From positions 1 through 64,000 of the forward strand of contig JAEEWG010000006.1 in the NCBI GenBank assembly GCA_016287245.1: DNA of 64,000 nucleotides. The letters are read 5' to 3'. Made by a program: the position numbers and the translations under genes. Every line of letters starts with the position of its first letter. Within the stretch, counting starts at the first letter, position 1. Source of the DNA: Clostridia bacterium (GTDB lineage: Bacteria; Bacillota; Clostridia; Saccharofermentanales; Saccharofermentanaceae). The notes beneath the pieces are model-generated. The model made no database searches. It was not told the origin of the DNA and worked only from the letters and a program-made list of their open reading frames with translations. Shown piece by piece: positions 54,911 through 64,000 of the stretch.

Positions 54911-55585
54911 ATGAAATGTCAACGTTGTAAGGAAAGAGAAGCGAATGTAAAGATCATGAAGCAGACGACGGGCAAGGCCCCGCAGATGCTCATGCTCTGT
55001 GATGAATGTGCAAGAGAACTCGGCATCGCGATGCCGGGAAACCTCATGAATGGAGGGATCTTCGGATCCGCGGGAGCCGGTCTTGGCGGACTGAATCCTC
55101 TGGGAGGGATCCCGAGTCCGCTCGAAATGCTGGCCAGTGCATTTGAAGCGCCGTTCGGATTAGGCCTGGAGGGCATGGTGGATGAGAATAATTCGGAGAC
55201 CTGTCCGACATGCGGTATTACGAAGAGCCAGTTTACCAAGAGCGGTTTCTTAGGATGCCCGGACTGCTATAACGTATTTTCGCAGTCGATCGATCCGCTG
55301 TTCCTGAGAACACAGATGGGCTCGAAGCATGTGGGCAGAAAGCCCGGTGACGCCGAGGAGATCGATGTTCCTTCCGGAAAAGAATCGAAGGCGCCGCAGA
55401 TCATGCAGGTAGAGACCGAAGCGGATGGGATGGAAGGGATTCCGGAAGCCGAGAAGATGAAGAGAATGACGATCCTTGAAAAAGAGCGCCTCCTCAAGCA
55501 GGCCGTAAAGGAAGAGAACTATACGGAAGCGGCGAAACTTCGGGATGAGATACAACTTCTGAAGGGTGAGGAGGATAAAAAATGA
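54911..55585 (+). CDS. mcsA: McsA, activator of the McsB kinase
   Basis: A 224-residue zinc protein. It has an N-terminal CXXC pair (CQRCKE and LCDECAREL), a second pair (CPTCGITKSQF and LGCPDCYNVF) and a C-terminal UVR motif helix (LKQAVKEENYTEAAKLRDEIQLL in part: YTEAAKLRDEIQ). The Gly/Met/Pro-rich loop between the zinc sites (residues about 38-85) is longer than in Bacillus subtilis McsA. It activates McsB and couples it to ClpC. Its TGA overlaps the ATG of mcsB. Confidence 0.95.
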   Translation: MKCQRCKEREANVKIMKQTTGKAPQMLMLCDECARELGIAMPGNLMNGGIFGSAGAGLGGLNPLGGIPSPLEMLASAFEAPFGLGLEGMVDENNSETCPTCGITKSQFTKSGFLGCPDCYNVFSQSIDPLFLRTQMGSKHVGRKPGDAEEIDVPSGKESKAPQIMQVETEADGMEGIPEAEKMKRMTILEKERLLKQAVKEENYTEAAKLRDEIQLLKGEEDKK

Positions 55586-56625
55586 GCTGGTATTTAGAAG
55601 CAGGCAATGACAGTGATATCGTGCTTTCCAGCCGTATCCGGCTGGCGAGGAACCTGCGGGGGATGCCTTTTCCGAACCGCATGAACGATGAGACGAGAAA
55701 GAAGGCACTGGATTCCATTTCCGAGGCGCTCCTCAAGTATCCGGGAAACAAGCTGATGCGGATGGATATCGCACCGCTCCCGCAGATCGACCGAAGAGCA
55801 CTCATCGAGAACCACCTTATCTCCGAGGACCTCTGCAAGGGGCTCGAAGGACAGAGCGTATTCATCTCGAGGGACGAGAACATCAGCGTGATGGTCAACG
55901 AAGAGGACCATCTGCGTATCCAGGTGATGGCACCGGGTTTTGCCCTGGAGAATACATATACGCAGGCCGAGGATCTGGCGATCTTCCTCGAAAAGGAGCT
56001 TCCGATCGCGTTTTCTGAGAAATACGGATTCCTGACGGCTTATCCGAGTAATACGGGCACTGGCCTTCGCGCTTCCGTGATGGTACATCTTCCGGTCATT
56101 ACGAGCATCGGCAGGATGCAGGCGCTGACGGATTCGCTTTCGAAAGCGGGCTATACGGTCCGCGGGGTCTATGGAGAGAGGAGCCGCTCGGCGGGGAATA
56201 TCTACCAGATCTCAAATACGATCACGCTGGGCATCTCGGAAGGAAGGACACTTCAGAACTTCGCCAAGATGATCAACGAGGTCATCGCGCTGGAGCGGAA
56301 ACTGCGTAAGGACTATTACGAGAAGAATAAAGACCGTCTGGAAGACAAGGTCTTCCGCTCCTTGGGTGAACTTACCTACGCGCGGATGCTTCCGGCGGGA
56401 GAAGCCATGGACCGCCTGAGTGACCTGAGACTGGGTGTGGCGTGCGGATTCATGAAGGATGTGGATGAAAGACAGCTGATGCTTCTTTTGAATACGATCG
56501 GCGATGCGTCGGTACAGAAAAGGAGCCGGCAGGAGCTTTCACCGAAAGATATCAATACGAAACGGGCAGAATTCGTAAGAGAGGTTCTGCTGAAAAAAGA
56601 AGAGAAAAAGAACGAGAACGAGTAA
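55582..56625 (+). CDS. mcsB: Protein arginine kinase McsB
   Basis: A 347-residue kinase of the phosphagen kinase fold that phosphorylates arginines and so marks proteins, including CtsR, for ClpCP. Seen: SSRIRLARNLRGMPFP, VMVNEEDHLRIQV (substrate loop), TAYPSNTGTGLRASVMVHLP (20 residues; catalytic block) and RSAGNIYQISNTITLG. The C-terminal segment where other McsB proteins carry the RDxxRA phosphoarginine-binding motif reads SPKDINTKRAEFVRE, so this allosteric pocket may differ. GGAGG overlaps the end of mcsA. Confidence 0.96.
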   Translation: MSWYLEAGNDSDIVLSSRIRLARNLRGMPFPNRMNDETRKKALDSISEALLKYPGNKLMRMDIAPLPQIDRRALIENHLISEDLCKGLEGQSVFISRDENISVMVNEEDHLRIQVMAPGFALENTYTQAEDLAIFLEKELPIAFSEKYGFLTAYPSNTGTGLRASVMVHLPVITSIGRMQALTDSLSKAGYTVRGVYGERSRSAGNIYQISNTITLGISEGRTLQNFAKMINEVIALERKLRKDYYEKNKDRLEDKVFRSLGELTYARMLPAGEAMDRLSDLRLGVACGFMKDVDERQLMLLLNTIGDASVQKRSRQELSPKDINTKRAEFVREVLLKKEEKKNENE

Positions 56626-56638
56626 GGAGGGATGACCT

Positions 56639-59308
56639 ATGAATATATCCAGAAGAACGATGGAGATGCTCTCCCGTGCACATATGTACGCAGCATCTTT
56701 TAATCTGAATTTTATCGGTACAGAGCATGTGCTGCTGGCACTTTCGGACTCCGAGATGTCGCCGGTAGATGAGATCCTGATGCGAAATGGCGTCGGAAAG
56801 GACGACGTGCTTCGCGAGATCATCAAGATCACAGGCCGCGAACCGGGTGCTTTTGTCGAGCGTGAGGACGATCCGAACGAGATCTTCGCGCACTGCACGA
56901 ACCGCACGAAAAGACTTTTATACCTCGCGGATTTCTTAACGAAGAACAGCGTAAGAAATGTAGTAGATCCGGAGCATGTGCTCCTGGCGATCCTGAAAGA
57001 CGGCCAGTGCACGGCATTCAGGATCCTTGCCTACCATGATTTCGATGGAAAAGAAGCGACAGACGAGCTGATCGAGATCCTTCGTGAAAGAGCGAAGGAA
57101 GAGGCAGCGGGATTTGACACGGATGAGGATCGCGACGACGATGAGGAAGAAAACAACGAGTCCGAGTCCGAAGAGCAGGATCCGGTATCCAGATTCTTCG
57201 GCGGCGAAGCGCCGGCCAGAAGGGGAAGACCTACAGGCAAGCGCACAGGTGCGAAGGAGAAGGACGGAAAGACCAAGGTCCTCGACAAGTTCTGCAAAGA
57301 TCTTACCGCGGAGGCAAAAGAGGGCCGCATCGATCCGGTGATCGGACGTGAAGAAGAGATCGCCCGTGTCATGCAGATCCTCGTAAGAAGAACGAAGAAC
57401 AATCCGTGTCTCATTGGTGAGCCGGGTGTCGGTAAGACAGCGATCGCCGAGGGCCTGGCCCAGAAGATCGTCAACAACGACGTGCCGGATCTGCTTGCCG
57501 GCAAGAGAGTACTTTCCCTTGACCTGGCCTCGATGGTTGCCGGTACCAAGTACCGTGGTGATTTCGAAGAGCGTTTCAAGAAGGGACTTGAGGAAGCCAA
57601 GAATGCGGGCGACGTCATCCTCTTTATCGACGAGCTGCATACCATCATGGGCGCAGGTAACGCTGACGGCGCAATGGATGCCGCCAATATGTTGAAGCCG
57701 CTCCTCGCCAGAGGTGACCTGCATGTGATCGGTGCCACGACACTCGATGAATACAGAAAGCATATTGAAAAAGACTCCGCGCTGGAGCGCCGTTTCCAGC
57801 AGGTCCTTGTAAAAGAACCGAGCACGACAGATACGATCCTGATCTTAAAGGGTATCCGCAGTAAGTTCGAAGAGCATCACGGGATCAAGATCCCGGACGA
57901 TGCCATCGATGCAGCTGTCATCCTGAGCAGCCGTTATATCACGGATCGTTTTCTCCCGGATAAGGCGATCGACCTGATCGACGAGGCCGCGTCGAGACTT
58001 CGTATCAAGTCCTCGACAGAGCCGGAGGAGACGAAGAAGATCGGTGAGCGCATCAACGAGATCATGCGTCTGAAGCAGGAAGCTGTAAACAACCAGGATT
58101 TCGAAACGGCGCAGAAGCTCCGTGACGAAGAGACGGTCCTCGAGGAAAAACTCAGTGCGCTTCGCCAGCAGGTGATCAGCTCGAAGGAGAAGCAGCAGCT
58201 GGCGCTTTCTCCGGACGATATCGCGGATATCGTGGCCAACTGGACAGGTATCCCGGTCAAGAAGATCACCGAGAGCGACGCCGAGCGTCTGAAGACTCTG
58301 GAAGAAGAATTGAAGAAGCGTGTTATCGGACAGGATGAGGCGGTCACCGCGATCGCCAAGGCGATCAGAAGAAGCCGTCTGGGCTTAAAAGACCCGAAGC
58401 GTCCGTCCGGATCCTTTATCTTCCTCGGTACAACGGGTGTCGGTAAAACAGAGCTTGCCAAGGCACTGGCCGAAGTCATGTTCGGTAACGAGAATGCCCT
58501 GATTCGTGTCGATATGTCCGAGTACATGGAGAAACACGATGCGGCTAAGCTCATCGGTTCGCCGCCGGGCTATGTCGGTTACGACGAGGGCGGCCAGCTT
58601 ACGGAGAAAGTACGCCGTCAGCCGTACTCGGTAGTTCTTTTCGACGAGATCGAAAAGGCGCATCCGGAGATCTTCAACTCCATGCTGCAGATCCTGGACG
58701 ACGGCCGTCTGACCGATGGTCAGGGACGTGTTGTCGACTTTAAGAATACGATCATCATCATGACATCGAACATCGGTGCCAGAATGCTGACCACATCGGC
58801 GGGACGCCACATCGGTTTCTCTGTTCCGAGTGAAAAGAAGGACGACCCGTTCGTAGATGAGGCGGATACAGAGAGACTTTATGGCGGCAAGTCCTATAGC
58901 GAAGCTAAAGAGCTCGTTATGGAAGAACTGAAGAAGGCATTTAATCCGGAGTTCATCAACCGTGTCGATGAGATCATCTTCTTCAGAATGCTCGGCAAGC
59001 AGTCGATCCTGAAGATCGTCGATCTTCTCACCGCAGGTCTTTCCAAGCGCGTCAAGGAGCTCGGCATCGATATCGAACTGACCGACGCCGCAAGAGAGTT
59101 CCTCGGAAAGAAGGGCTACGACCCGCAGTACGGTGCAAGACCGCTCAAGCGTGTCATCCAGTCGCTCGTAGAGGACAAGTTCTCTGAAGCACTCCTCGAC
59201 CGTACGGTGGAAGCCGGCTGCACAGCAGTGGTCGATGTGGAGAACGAGGAGATCGTGATCCATAAAAAGGAGACAAGAAACCTGGCGGTAAGTGCCGCAG
59301 AAGAGTGA
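56639..59308 (+). CDS. clpC: ATP-dependent protease ATPase subunit ClpC
   Basis: An 889-residue hexameric unfoldase. Order: double ClpN repeat (residues 1-145; GTEHVLLAL and [10 protein letters not shown]), an acidic linker (about 150-185, [18 protein letters not shown]) that is longer than usual, AAA+ domain 1 with Walker A GEPGVGKT and Walker B LFIDELH, a UVR-containing middle coiled coil ([13 protein letters not shown]), AAA+ domain 2 with GTTGVGKT and [13 protein letters not shown], and the D2-small domain. A VGF-type loop for ClpP binding is not obvious to me by eye. It is the last gene of the CtsR operon, 13 bp after mcsB with AAGGAGG. Confidence 0.98.
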   Translation: MNISRRTMEMLSRAHMYAASFNLNFIGTEHVLLALSDSEMSPVDEILMRNGVGKDDVLREIIKITGREPGAFVEREDDPNEIFAHCTNRTKRLLYLADFLTKNSVRNVVDPEHVLLAILKDGQCTAFRILAYHDFDGKEATDELIEILRERAKEEAAGFDTDEDRDDDEEENNESESEEQDPVSRFFGGEAPARRGRPTGKRTGAKEKDGKTKVLDKFCKDLTAEAKEGRIDPVIGREEEIARVMQILVRRTKNNPCLIGEPGVGKTAIAEGLAQKIVNNDVPDLLAGKRVLSLDLASMVAGTKYRGDFEERFKKGLEEAKNAGDVILFIDELHTIMGAGNADGAMDAANMLKPLLARGDLHVIGATTLDEYRKHIEKDSALERRFQQVLVKEPSTTDTILILKGIRSKFEEHHGIKIPDDAIDAAVILSSRYITDRFLPDKAIDLIDEAASRLRIKSSTEPEETKKIGERINEIMRLKQEAVNNQDFETAQKLRDEETVLEEKLSALRQQVISSKEKQQLALSPDDIADIVANWTGIPVKKITESDAERLKTLEEELKKRVIGQDEAVTAIAKAIRRSRLGLKDPKRPSGSFIFLGTTGVGKTELAKALAEVMFGNENALIRVDMSEYMEKHDAAKLIGSPPGYVGYDEGGQLTEKVRRQPYSVVLFDEIEKAHPEIFNSMLQILDDGRLTDGQGRVVDFKNTIIIMTSNIGARMLTTSAGRHIGFSVPSEKKDDPFVDEADTERLYGGKSYSEAKELVMEELKKAFNPEFINRVDEIIFFRMLGKQSILKIVDLLTAGLSKRVKELGIDIELTDAAREFLGKKGYDPQYGARPLKRVIQSLVEDKFSEALLDRTVEAGCTAVVDVENEEIVIHKKETRNLAVSAAEE

Positions 59309-59395
59309 TCAAGAGCAGCCGTGTGTCCCCGGGGCGAGAGCGATCCCCCGGGGACATGTGCCCTGTTCTTCTGAATATCCTTTTTCAAAATGGAA

Positions 59396-59429
59396 GAAAG
59401 ACCCCGCAAACAGCGGGGTCTTTCTTTTT
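59396..59429 (+). terminator. Intrinsic terminator of the clpC operon
   Basis: Perfect 12-bp stem GAAAGACCCCGC (59396-59407) with GCGGGGTCTTTC (59413-59424), loop AAACA, followed by five T. Confidence 0.96.
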
Positions 59430-59512
59430 GCTTTGTCTGATGATTTTTGAAGGAGGGGATCATCCTGATCCCGGATCCCTGGGGGCGGGATCCCCAAAAG
59501 GAAGAGGGGGTA

Positions 59513-60388
59513 TCAGCCGATCTTCTTTACCGGCACGAGCTCGATGTAGCCTCTCTCTCCGCGGGGCTCGAGCTGGATGCGCGGGTTCTTCTTGTCCCAC
59601 TCATATCCGATGAAGGCCGGGTCATACTTCTTCTCGGCTTCCCAGATCTCACCGATCGCGGATACATAGTTCTCTTCCGCAAAAGGTTCGCCACGGAACA
59701 GAAGATAGGTAGCGGCCGGCAGATCGATCACTTCAAATCCTTCCGGAATAGATCCCTGGTAGTCCGGCTCGACTTCGACGCCCTGGACGTACTCATTCGT
59801 AACAGGCTTTCTCAGGTGCTCCGGAAGCCACAGGCAGACCGGCTCTCCGCTGATGGACTTGATGCTCGTAAGCAGTCCCCATACATCGCAGCCGACTTCT
59901 TTACAGTAGCTCCAGTACTCGGTGGCGTTGACGCCTCTCTTGATGATGACTTTTCTCTCCGGTTTTTCAATGACCTGGATAAACACGTTTCTGATCTCAC
60001 TCATAGTATCTACATTCCTTTCTGTTTCTGTAATCAACGAAGGAGTGAAGAGCCAGATCGGGACCGGACTTGTGGAGTACTCTTTCGGGTTGCAGCCGAA
60101 TTCACGTCTGAATGCGCGCTGGTAGCCGTCGACACTTCCGAATCCCATATCGGTGGCGACATCAAGTACGGATATATTCTCATCTCTCAGACGCAGGGCC
60201 GACTTCGACAGTTTCAGACGTCTGATGTAAACTGCCGGGGTCATGTGAAGATGCTCGATAAAGAGCCGCCTCGCGTACCAGGGAGAAAAAGATGAAGCCT
60301 TCGCAAGATCCGCAAGCGTGATCTCTTCGCTTATATGTTCACGGATGTGATCCTGCATGGCTCTTACCGCTTCTTTATGCTCGTCCAC
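59513..60388 (-). CDS. AraC-family regulator with GyrI-like ligand-binding domain
   Basis: A 291-residue regulator. The N-terminal 100 residues hold the two helix-turn-helix units (ITLADLAKASSFSPWYARRLF and ISVLDVATDMGFGSVDGYQRAFRRE, each quoted only in part), and the C-terminal 160 residues a GyrI-like effector domain (VIEKPERKVIIKRG, YLLFRGEPFAEE, YIELVPVKK) as in Rob and BmrR. Such proteins sense drugs or small amphiphiles. The start is GTG, eight bases after AAAGGAGG. It stands alone, convergent to clpC. The MATE pump at 62248 is a plausible target, but no shared operator was found. Confidence 0.9.
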   Translation of the reverse strand: MDEHKEAVRAMQDHIREHISEEITLADLAKASSFSPWYARRLFIEHLHMTPAVYIRRLKLSKSALRLRDENISVLDVATDMGFGSVDGYQRAFRREFGCNPKEYSTSPVPIWLFTPSLITETERNVDTMSEIRNVFIQVIEKPERKVIIKRGVNATEYWSYCKEVGCDVWGLLTSIKSISGEPVCLWLPEHLRKPVTNEYVQGVEVEPDYQGSIPEGFEVIDLPAATYLLFRGEPFAEENYVSAIGEIWEAEKKYDPAFIGYEWDKKNPRIQLEPRGERGYIELVPVKKIG

Positions 60389-60465
60389 TTGGCTTACCTC
60401 CTTTGTGCGCTTATCTTAACGTAAGAGGTCAGACGGAATCTCGACTTTTTTTGCTAAGAATCAGA

Positions 60466-61236
60466 TCAGCTGATATTGTTCACGATGCCGATCGCGATGA
60501 AGTGGTCAAGGATCGCGCGAAGATCCGTGCCTTCATCGGCATGGTCGCGGTCCACCCAGTGGATCGTATAGCGCTTCCCGCCGCCCGGGAGCTCGGCTCT
60601 TAATCTGTAGATATCGACATAAGGCGTATTCATACTGACACGGCAGTTCCAGTATATCCCTCTGCACTCGTCCACCGAGCAGTCCGGGAAATTGACGTTG
60701 ATCACCTTCCCGGCAGAAGGGAGGATACGGTCTTCCTCAGGAATTTCCTTCTCGAAAAAAGCCGCTAAAACGGAAGGGAGATATGCATCGGTCACCTGAT
60801 GTCCGTGTGTGCTGCTTCGGTGATCGTCCAGAAATCCTTCGGAAAAAGCAACGACCGGATAACCGCACATCGCCGCATCCAGAGCCGCCCCGACGGTGGC
60901 GGAGTACTGGATGTCCGTGCCGACGTTAAAGCCGTTATTGATCCCGGAAAAGACGATATCCGGCGGCTCCGGCATGATGTATCTGCTTCCGATGCGGAAG
61001 CAGTCGGTCGGAAGTCCGGTGCAGGAAAAAGCATGTATGCCATCGATGTTCCAGTCCACCGGATAGATGTCGAGAGGATCGTTGATCGTCACACTGTGGG
61101 AAGCGGCACTTCTCTGTCCGTCCGGGGCGATGACCCATACTTCTCCGTATTTTCTGGAGGCTTCGGCCAGCCGCCGCAGCCCGTGGGCGTCGATCCCGTC
61201 GTCGTTTGTGATCAGTATTTTCCGGTTCTTTTCCAT
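60466..61236 (-). CDS. surE: 5'/3'-nucleotidase SurE
   Basis: A 256-residue metal-dependent phosphatase acting on nucleoside monophosphates in stationary phase or stress. Seen: ILITNDDGIDAHGLRRLA with the double Asp metal site, APDGQRSAASHSVT, CTGLPTDCFRIG, VFSGINNGFNVGTDIQYSATVG (given in part: SGINNGFNVG), AFSEG and NVNFPD. The start is the ATG of MEKNRKILIT with GAGGAGAG upstream; a long in-frame extension before it has no site. Divergent from the TIGR03915-type gene, with 209 bp between. Confidence 0.95.
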   Translation of the reverse strand: MEKNRKILITNDDGIDAHGLRRLAEASRKYGEVWVIAPDGQRSAASHSVTINDPLDIYPVDWNIDGIHAFSCTGLPTDCFRIGSRYIMPEPPDIVFSGINNGFNVGTDIQYSATVGAALDAAMCGYPVVAFSEGFLDDHRSSTHGHQVTDAYLPSVLAAFFEKEIPEEDRILPSAGKVINVNFPDCSVDECRGIYWNCRVSMNTPYVDIYRLRAELPGGGKRYTIHWVDRDHADEGTDLRAILDHFIAIGIVNNIS

Positions 61237-61361
61237 AATCAGAAATCTCTCCTCAAAGGTGGATCTATATAAAAACTGTATGTAGATTATCTCATAAAAA
61301 GCACTCCTTCCGCACTTTCGGATACGTTTATGATGCCGTTTTTTCTGTCCCAATATTCGGA

Positions 61362-61423
61362 TTGACAAAACGAATGTTCGGTATTAAAATGGCGCTACAA
61401 GCGATAAAACGAACAAAGTTTCG
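61362..61423 (+). promoter_or_regulatory. Promoter with LexA-like boxes before the TIGR03915-type gene
   Basis: -35 TTGACA (61362-61367), 17 bp, -10 TAAAAT (61385-61390). The spacer holds CGAATGTTCG (61371-61380) and downstream lies CGAAC-AAAG-TTTCG (61410-61423), one mismatch from the Gram-positive LexA box CGAAC-N4-GTTCG. SOS control is plausible for a DNA-metabolism gene but is not proven. Confidence 0.55.
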
Positions 61424-61445
61424 CTATTGAAAGGGGGAGCCGGAT

Positions 61446-62231
61446 ATGGAAAATGAGTTGGAATACATCTATGACGGGACTTTTGAAGGTTTTTTATGCT
61501 GCGTATATGCGAGCTATGTTCGAAGAGAAGTGCCGAAATACATCTATGTGGAAGAGGGGCTTCCGCTTCTCGGAGAAACGGCGACCTGGATTCCGACGGA
61601 ATGGGAGAAGGCGCAGAGCGTGTACATCTCGCTGAGCAAGAAGATCGGGATGGAGGCGCAGGATATCGTGAAGGAAGTTTTCCTGACGCACCTGCCGAAC
61701 AAGGAGATGCTCCTCTTCCGTTATATCCGCATGGGCTACTGGATGGGACGGCGGATCCTCTTCGAGGCAGGAACCGAGGAGAATGCCGCATATGGGAGCG
61801 GTCCGATGCCGAAGGGGGCGGATGACCTGATCTCGCAGGTGCTCATGGCCTCGAGGAGTTACCGCGCCGAGGTGAAGAATATCGAAGGCGGGCTGCATTT
61901 TAGATCCTTTTCGGACGTGCTGATCTCCTGTATCTCGCCGAGGAATCTCGTGCTGCCGGGCCTGGCGGATTTTTTCGAAAAGAGGCTTACGAACTCGAAC
62001 TTCCTGCTTTACGATAAGACGCACCAGATGGCGGCGGTGCACAGGGAAGAGGGGACGATGGTCACCCGCATGAAGAACATCCAGCTGCCGGTGCTTTACG
62101 ACGAGAAAAATGTTTACGATAACCTCTGGAAGCCGCGCTATGAGAATATCCATATCGAGGTGCCGATGAACCAGAGATATGCCTTGAATGAGATGAGAAA
62201 GAGGCTCTGGTGTGAGGTCACGGATGGATAG
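61446..62231 (+). CDS. TIGR03915-type putative DNA metabolism protein (DUF4130)
   Basis: A 261-residue cytoplasmic protein of the family annotated as DNA metabolism protein, known for linkage to a radical SAM repair-like protein (TIGR03916). Seen: YDGTFEGFLCCVYASY at the start, MLLFRYIRMGYWMGRRI, FRSFSDVLISCISPRNLVLPGLADFF (in part: ISPRNLVLPGLADFF), NFLLYDKTHQMAAVHRE-like block and the C-terminal W-containing end. The usual radical SAM partner is not adjacent: upstream is surE on the other strand and downstream MATE. The ATG follows GGGGAGCC; an own promoter with LexA-like boxes lies upstream. Confidence 0.85.
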   Translation: MENELEYIYDGTFEGFLCCVYASYVRREVPKYIYVEEGLPLLGETATWIPTEWEKAQSVYISLSKKIGMEAQDIVKEVFLTHLPNKEMLLFRYIRMGYWMGRRILFEAGTEENAAYGSGPMPKGADDLISQVLMASRSYRAEVKNIEGGLHFRSFSDVLISCISPRNLVLPGLADFFEKRLTNSNFLLYDKTHQMAAVHREEGTMVTRMKNIQLPVLYDEKNVYDNLWKPRYENIHIEVPMNQRYALNEMRKRLWCEVTDG

Positions 62232-62247
62232 GAAAGTGCGTCCCGGA

Positions 62248-63639
62248 TCAGACTTCTTCCGCTTTCTCCTGCTGGGCAGAGAGCTTGCCCGAGGACAGCG
62301 CATAAAGGAAATGGATCGCGAACGGAAGGCTGGTCAGGCAGCTCAGCAGATCGCTTACGGGATAGACGGCTTCGATGCCGTGGATGCCGAAGAAATAGGG
62401 CAGAAGGAAGATGCAGGGGATGAAGAAAAGACCCTGACGGAGACACGAAAGGAAAGATGCCTTGAAGCGTTCGCCGGTGGACTGGAAGGTCATGTTGCAC
62501 ATGACGTTCACGGTCAGAAGCGGCAGCAGGAAGGCCTCGAGGCGCAGTGCGCGGGAACAGATCGAGATGACTTCCGTGTCTTTAATGAAGAGCGGGACCA
62601 GCTGCGGGGCGAAGATAAAGAGCGGGATCGCGAAAGCGAGCATGACGCAGGTGCCGAAGATCCAGGTAAAGGTGAAGGCGGTCTTCATGCGGTCCCATTT
62701 CTTCGCGCCGAAATTGAAACCGAGCACCGGCTGGTAGCCCTGACCGATGCCGAGGAGCACACAGAAGATCAGCATGGTGACTTTCGAGAAGATGCCCATG
62801 GCGGAAAGCGCGGCATCGCCGGCGAGACCGCCGCCCTGCTGATTTAAAAAGATCGTGGAGATGCTGGCCAGTCCCTGACGGAGAAGAGAGGGAAGACCGG
62901 TGAACCAGATGTTCCCGTGGAAGGACAGATCCCGCGAGAAGTTGGAGACGCTGAGTATGGCGATGTTCTTTTTAAGAAGGACGGGGACCAGAAGCAGAAG
63001 GAAGGAGATGCACTGCGAGATCAGTGTCGCGATAGCCGCGCCGGCCACGCCCATGTCGAGGACATTGATCATGAGCGGGTCGAGGAAGATGTTGAGCACA
63101 CCTCCGAAGCCGATGCCGATCATGGAGAAGACGGCTTTGCCTTCCCATCTCCAGAGATTATTGAGAACATAGGTGCCCATCATGATCGGGGCGCCGAAGA
63201 GGATATATCTGGCGTAGGTCTTCGCGTACGGAAGCGCGGTCGGTGTGGAGCCGAGCATGTTCATGATCGGTTCAAGGAAGATAAGGCCCAGGCAAGTGAT
63301 CAGGGCACCGATGCCCAGTGCGGAAAAGAAACTCGTGGAGAGAGCTTTTCCGGCGGTATCTTTATCCTTGGCACCGAGAGAACGCGACAGGATACTGCCG
63401 GCGCCCATGCCGAGGGTAAAGCCGATCGCCTGAATAAGAGCCATGAGAGAAAAAACGACACTGACGGCACCGGACTGGCTCTTCCCGAGCTGGGAAACGA
63501 AATAGGTATCCGCCGTGTTATAGATGCCGGTCACGAGCATGCTGACTGTCGTCGGGATCGCCAGCTTCAGGATCAGCGGGCAGACCGGGGCTTCAGTCAT
63601 CTTGCGGAACTGTTTCTTGTCGGATGTCGATGCGGACAT
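62248..63639 (-). CDS. MATE-family multidrug/sodium efflux transporter
   Basis: A 463-residue antiporter with 12 membrane helices. Seen: KLAIPTTVSMLVTGIYNTADTYFV in part (LAIPTTVSMLVTGIYNTAD), GAVSVVFSLMALIQAIGFTLGMG in part (LMALIQAIGF), GLPSLLRQGLASISTIFLNQ and GIGQGYQPVLGFNFGAKKWDR (in part: GYQPVLGFNFGAKKWDR), the paired motifs of the two MATE halves. It exports cationic drugs with Na+ or H+. The ribosome site is weak (AAAGG). The start is supported by the extended -10 upstream. Confidence 0.95.
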   Translation of the reverse strand: MSASTSDKKQFRKMTEAPVCPLILKLAIPTTVSMLVTGIYNTADTYFVSQLGKSQSGAVSVVFSLMALIQAIGFTLGMGAGSILSRSLGAKDKDTAGKALSTSFFSALGIGALITCLGLIFLEPIMNMLGSTPTALPYAKTYARYILFGAPIMMGTYVLNNLWRWEGKAVFSMIGIGFGGVLNIFLDPLMINVLDMGVAGAAIATLISQCISFLLLLVPVLLKKNIAILSVSNFSRDLSFHGNIWFTGLPSLLRQGLASISTIFLNQQGGGLAGDAALSAMGIFSKVTMLIFCVLLGIGQGYQPVLGFNFGAKKWDRMKTAFTFTWIFGTCVMLAFAIPLFIFAPQLVPLFIKDTEVISICSRALRLEAFLLPLLTVNVMCNMTFQSTGERFKASFLSCLRQGLFFIPCIFLLPYFFGIHGIEAVYPVSDLLSCLTSLPFAIHFLYALSSGKLSAQQEKAEEV

Positions 63640-63707
63640 GATGTGACGGCCTTTCTTCTGGAAAACAAATCGGGGAGATCATGGGGAAGATCTCTTCCGA
63701 ACAGAAA

Positions 63708-63719
63708 TCATTATAGCAA
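63708..63719 (-). promoter_or_regulatory. Extended -10 promoter of the MATE gene
   Basis: On the minus strand TTGCTATAAT (TG-n-TATAAT; TATAAT at 63710-63715), with no clear -35, about 70 bp before the MATE start. Confidence 0.5.
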
Positions 63720-63871
63720 AGGGCACTAATATGGGATATAAGAGAAATTGCACGAAATTTCGAGATTATTCCCGAATAGTTTCATTTTTTCTTCTGCCTT
63801 TTCGGACGGGAATTGATATACTTATAGTGTATGAATGTCGCGATGTGCAGGAACGGGAAGGAGGAGAGATT

Positions 63872-64000
63872 ATGCTTGAGAAAATGATCATCCTCATCGG
63901 TATGCCCGGGTGCGGCAAGAGCACCATCGGGCGGATCCTCGCACAGGAACTGCAGGTGCCCTTCGTGGACACGGACGAGCTGATCGCAAAGGCGGAAGGT
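63872..64000 (+). CDS. aroK: Shikimate kinase (3' end beyond window)
   Basis: The first 43 residues are visible. [20 protein letters not shown] contains the Walker A loop GMPGCGKS, followed by FVDTDELI, the DTD motif that binds magnesium and shikimate; this combination is typical of shikimate kinase, which phosphorylates shikimate in chorismate synthesis. GGAAGGAGGAG precedes the ATG by about six bases. Other P-loop kinases of this group (for example gluconate kinase) are possible but less likely given FVDTDELI. Confidence 0.85.
   Translation, partial: MLEKMIILIGMPGCGKSTIGRILAQELQVPFVDTDELIAKAEG

Noticed and set aside
59456..59500. Hairpin GGATCCC/GGGATCC after the clpC terminator as terminator of the AraC-family gene
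   Set aside because: The stem is clear but no U run follows on the minus strand.

Overview
The window reads as the chromosome of a low-to-mid GC Gram-positive anaerobe of the Bacillota, most likely class Clostridia. Evidence seen directly: a ctsR-mcsA-mcsB-clpC heat-shock operon behind a textbook CtsR heptad operator, a CIRCE (HrcA) operator in front of an Hsp20 gene, many lipoproteins with lipobox cysteines, strong AGGAGG-type ribosome binding sites, NADP-type glutamate dehydrogenase and iron-sulfur membrane proteins. No tRNA, rRNA, insertion sequence, prophage or classical CRISPR array was seen. The genus cannot be fixed from the sequence alone.

Layout. 1-7.9 kb: the end of a solute-binding protein gene, a histidine kinase/response regulator pair, and divergently a VTC-domain/DUF4956/Cthe_2159-like operon with a three-half-site operator between them; then a NADAR-domain gene and a membrane-anchored solute-binding protein. 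8-11.7 kb: Hsp20, glutamate dehydrogenase and a lipoprotein. 11.7-14 kb: a redox cassette of two TlpA-like lipoproteins, a tiny CXXC protein and a 4Fe-4S membrane protein. 14-29.4 kb: a polyamine region (nspC, carboxynorspermidine synthase, agmatinase, spermidine synthase, arginine decarboxylase, AdoMet decarboxylase), all on the minus strand, interrupted twice: by a seven-gene exopolysaccharide cluster (15.4-22.7 kb) and by an AT-rich 1.3-kb island (25.75-27.05 kb) carrying a lone PD-(D/E)XK-like nuclease gene and a strikingly regular array of short TTATA boxes. 29.5-35.5 kb: a secreted cysteine-peptidase-like protein, a two-part solute-binding lipoprotein, cysteine synthase and a lipoprotein. 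35.5-38.3 kb: maf, nadC, nadB. 38.5-43.8 kb: a membrane protein with repeats, a hemolysin III family protein, a secreted M1 aminopeptidase and a SurA/PrsA-like chaperone. 44-51.5 kb: rpoB-rpoC. 51.8-54.2 kb: an SH3b-NlpC/P60 hydrolase, a cluster of GGCCGTAA palindromic repeats, and a GlsB-like membrane protein. 54.3-59.4 kb: the CtsR operon. 59.5-64 kb: an AraC-family regulator, surE, a TIGR03915-type DNA-metabolism protein, a MATE transporter, and the start of shikimate kinase.

The most unusual feature is the array at 25868-26117: ten boxes of about 10 bp built on TTATA, whose cores recur every 26 bp (close to 2.5 helical turns) and are separated by dissimilar 15-18 bp spacers, next to the nuclease gene. 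It is not a CRISPR by repeat length and I know no name for it. Other points of interest are the CiaR-like operator beside the polyphosphate-polymerase-like operon, the coexistence of two spermidine routes, and the palindromic repeat cluster at 53.47-53.76 kb.
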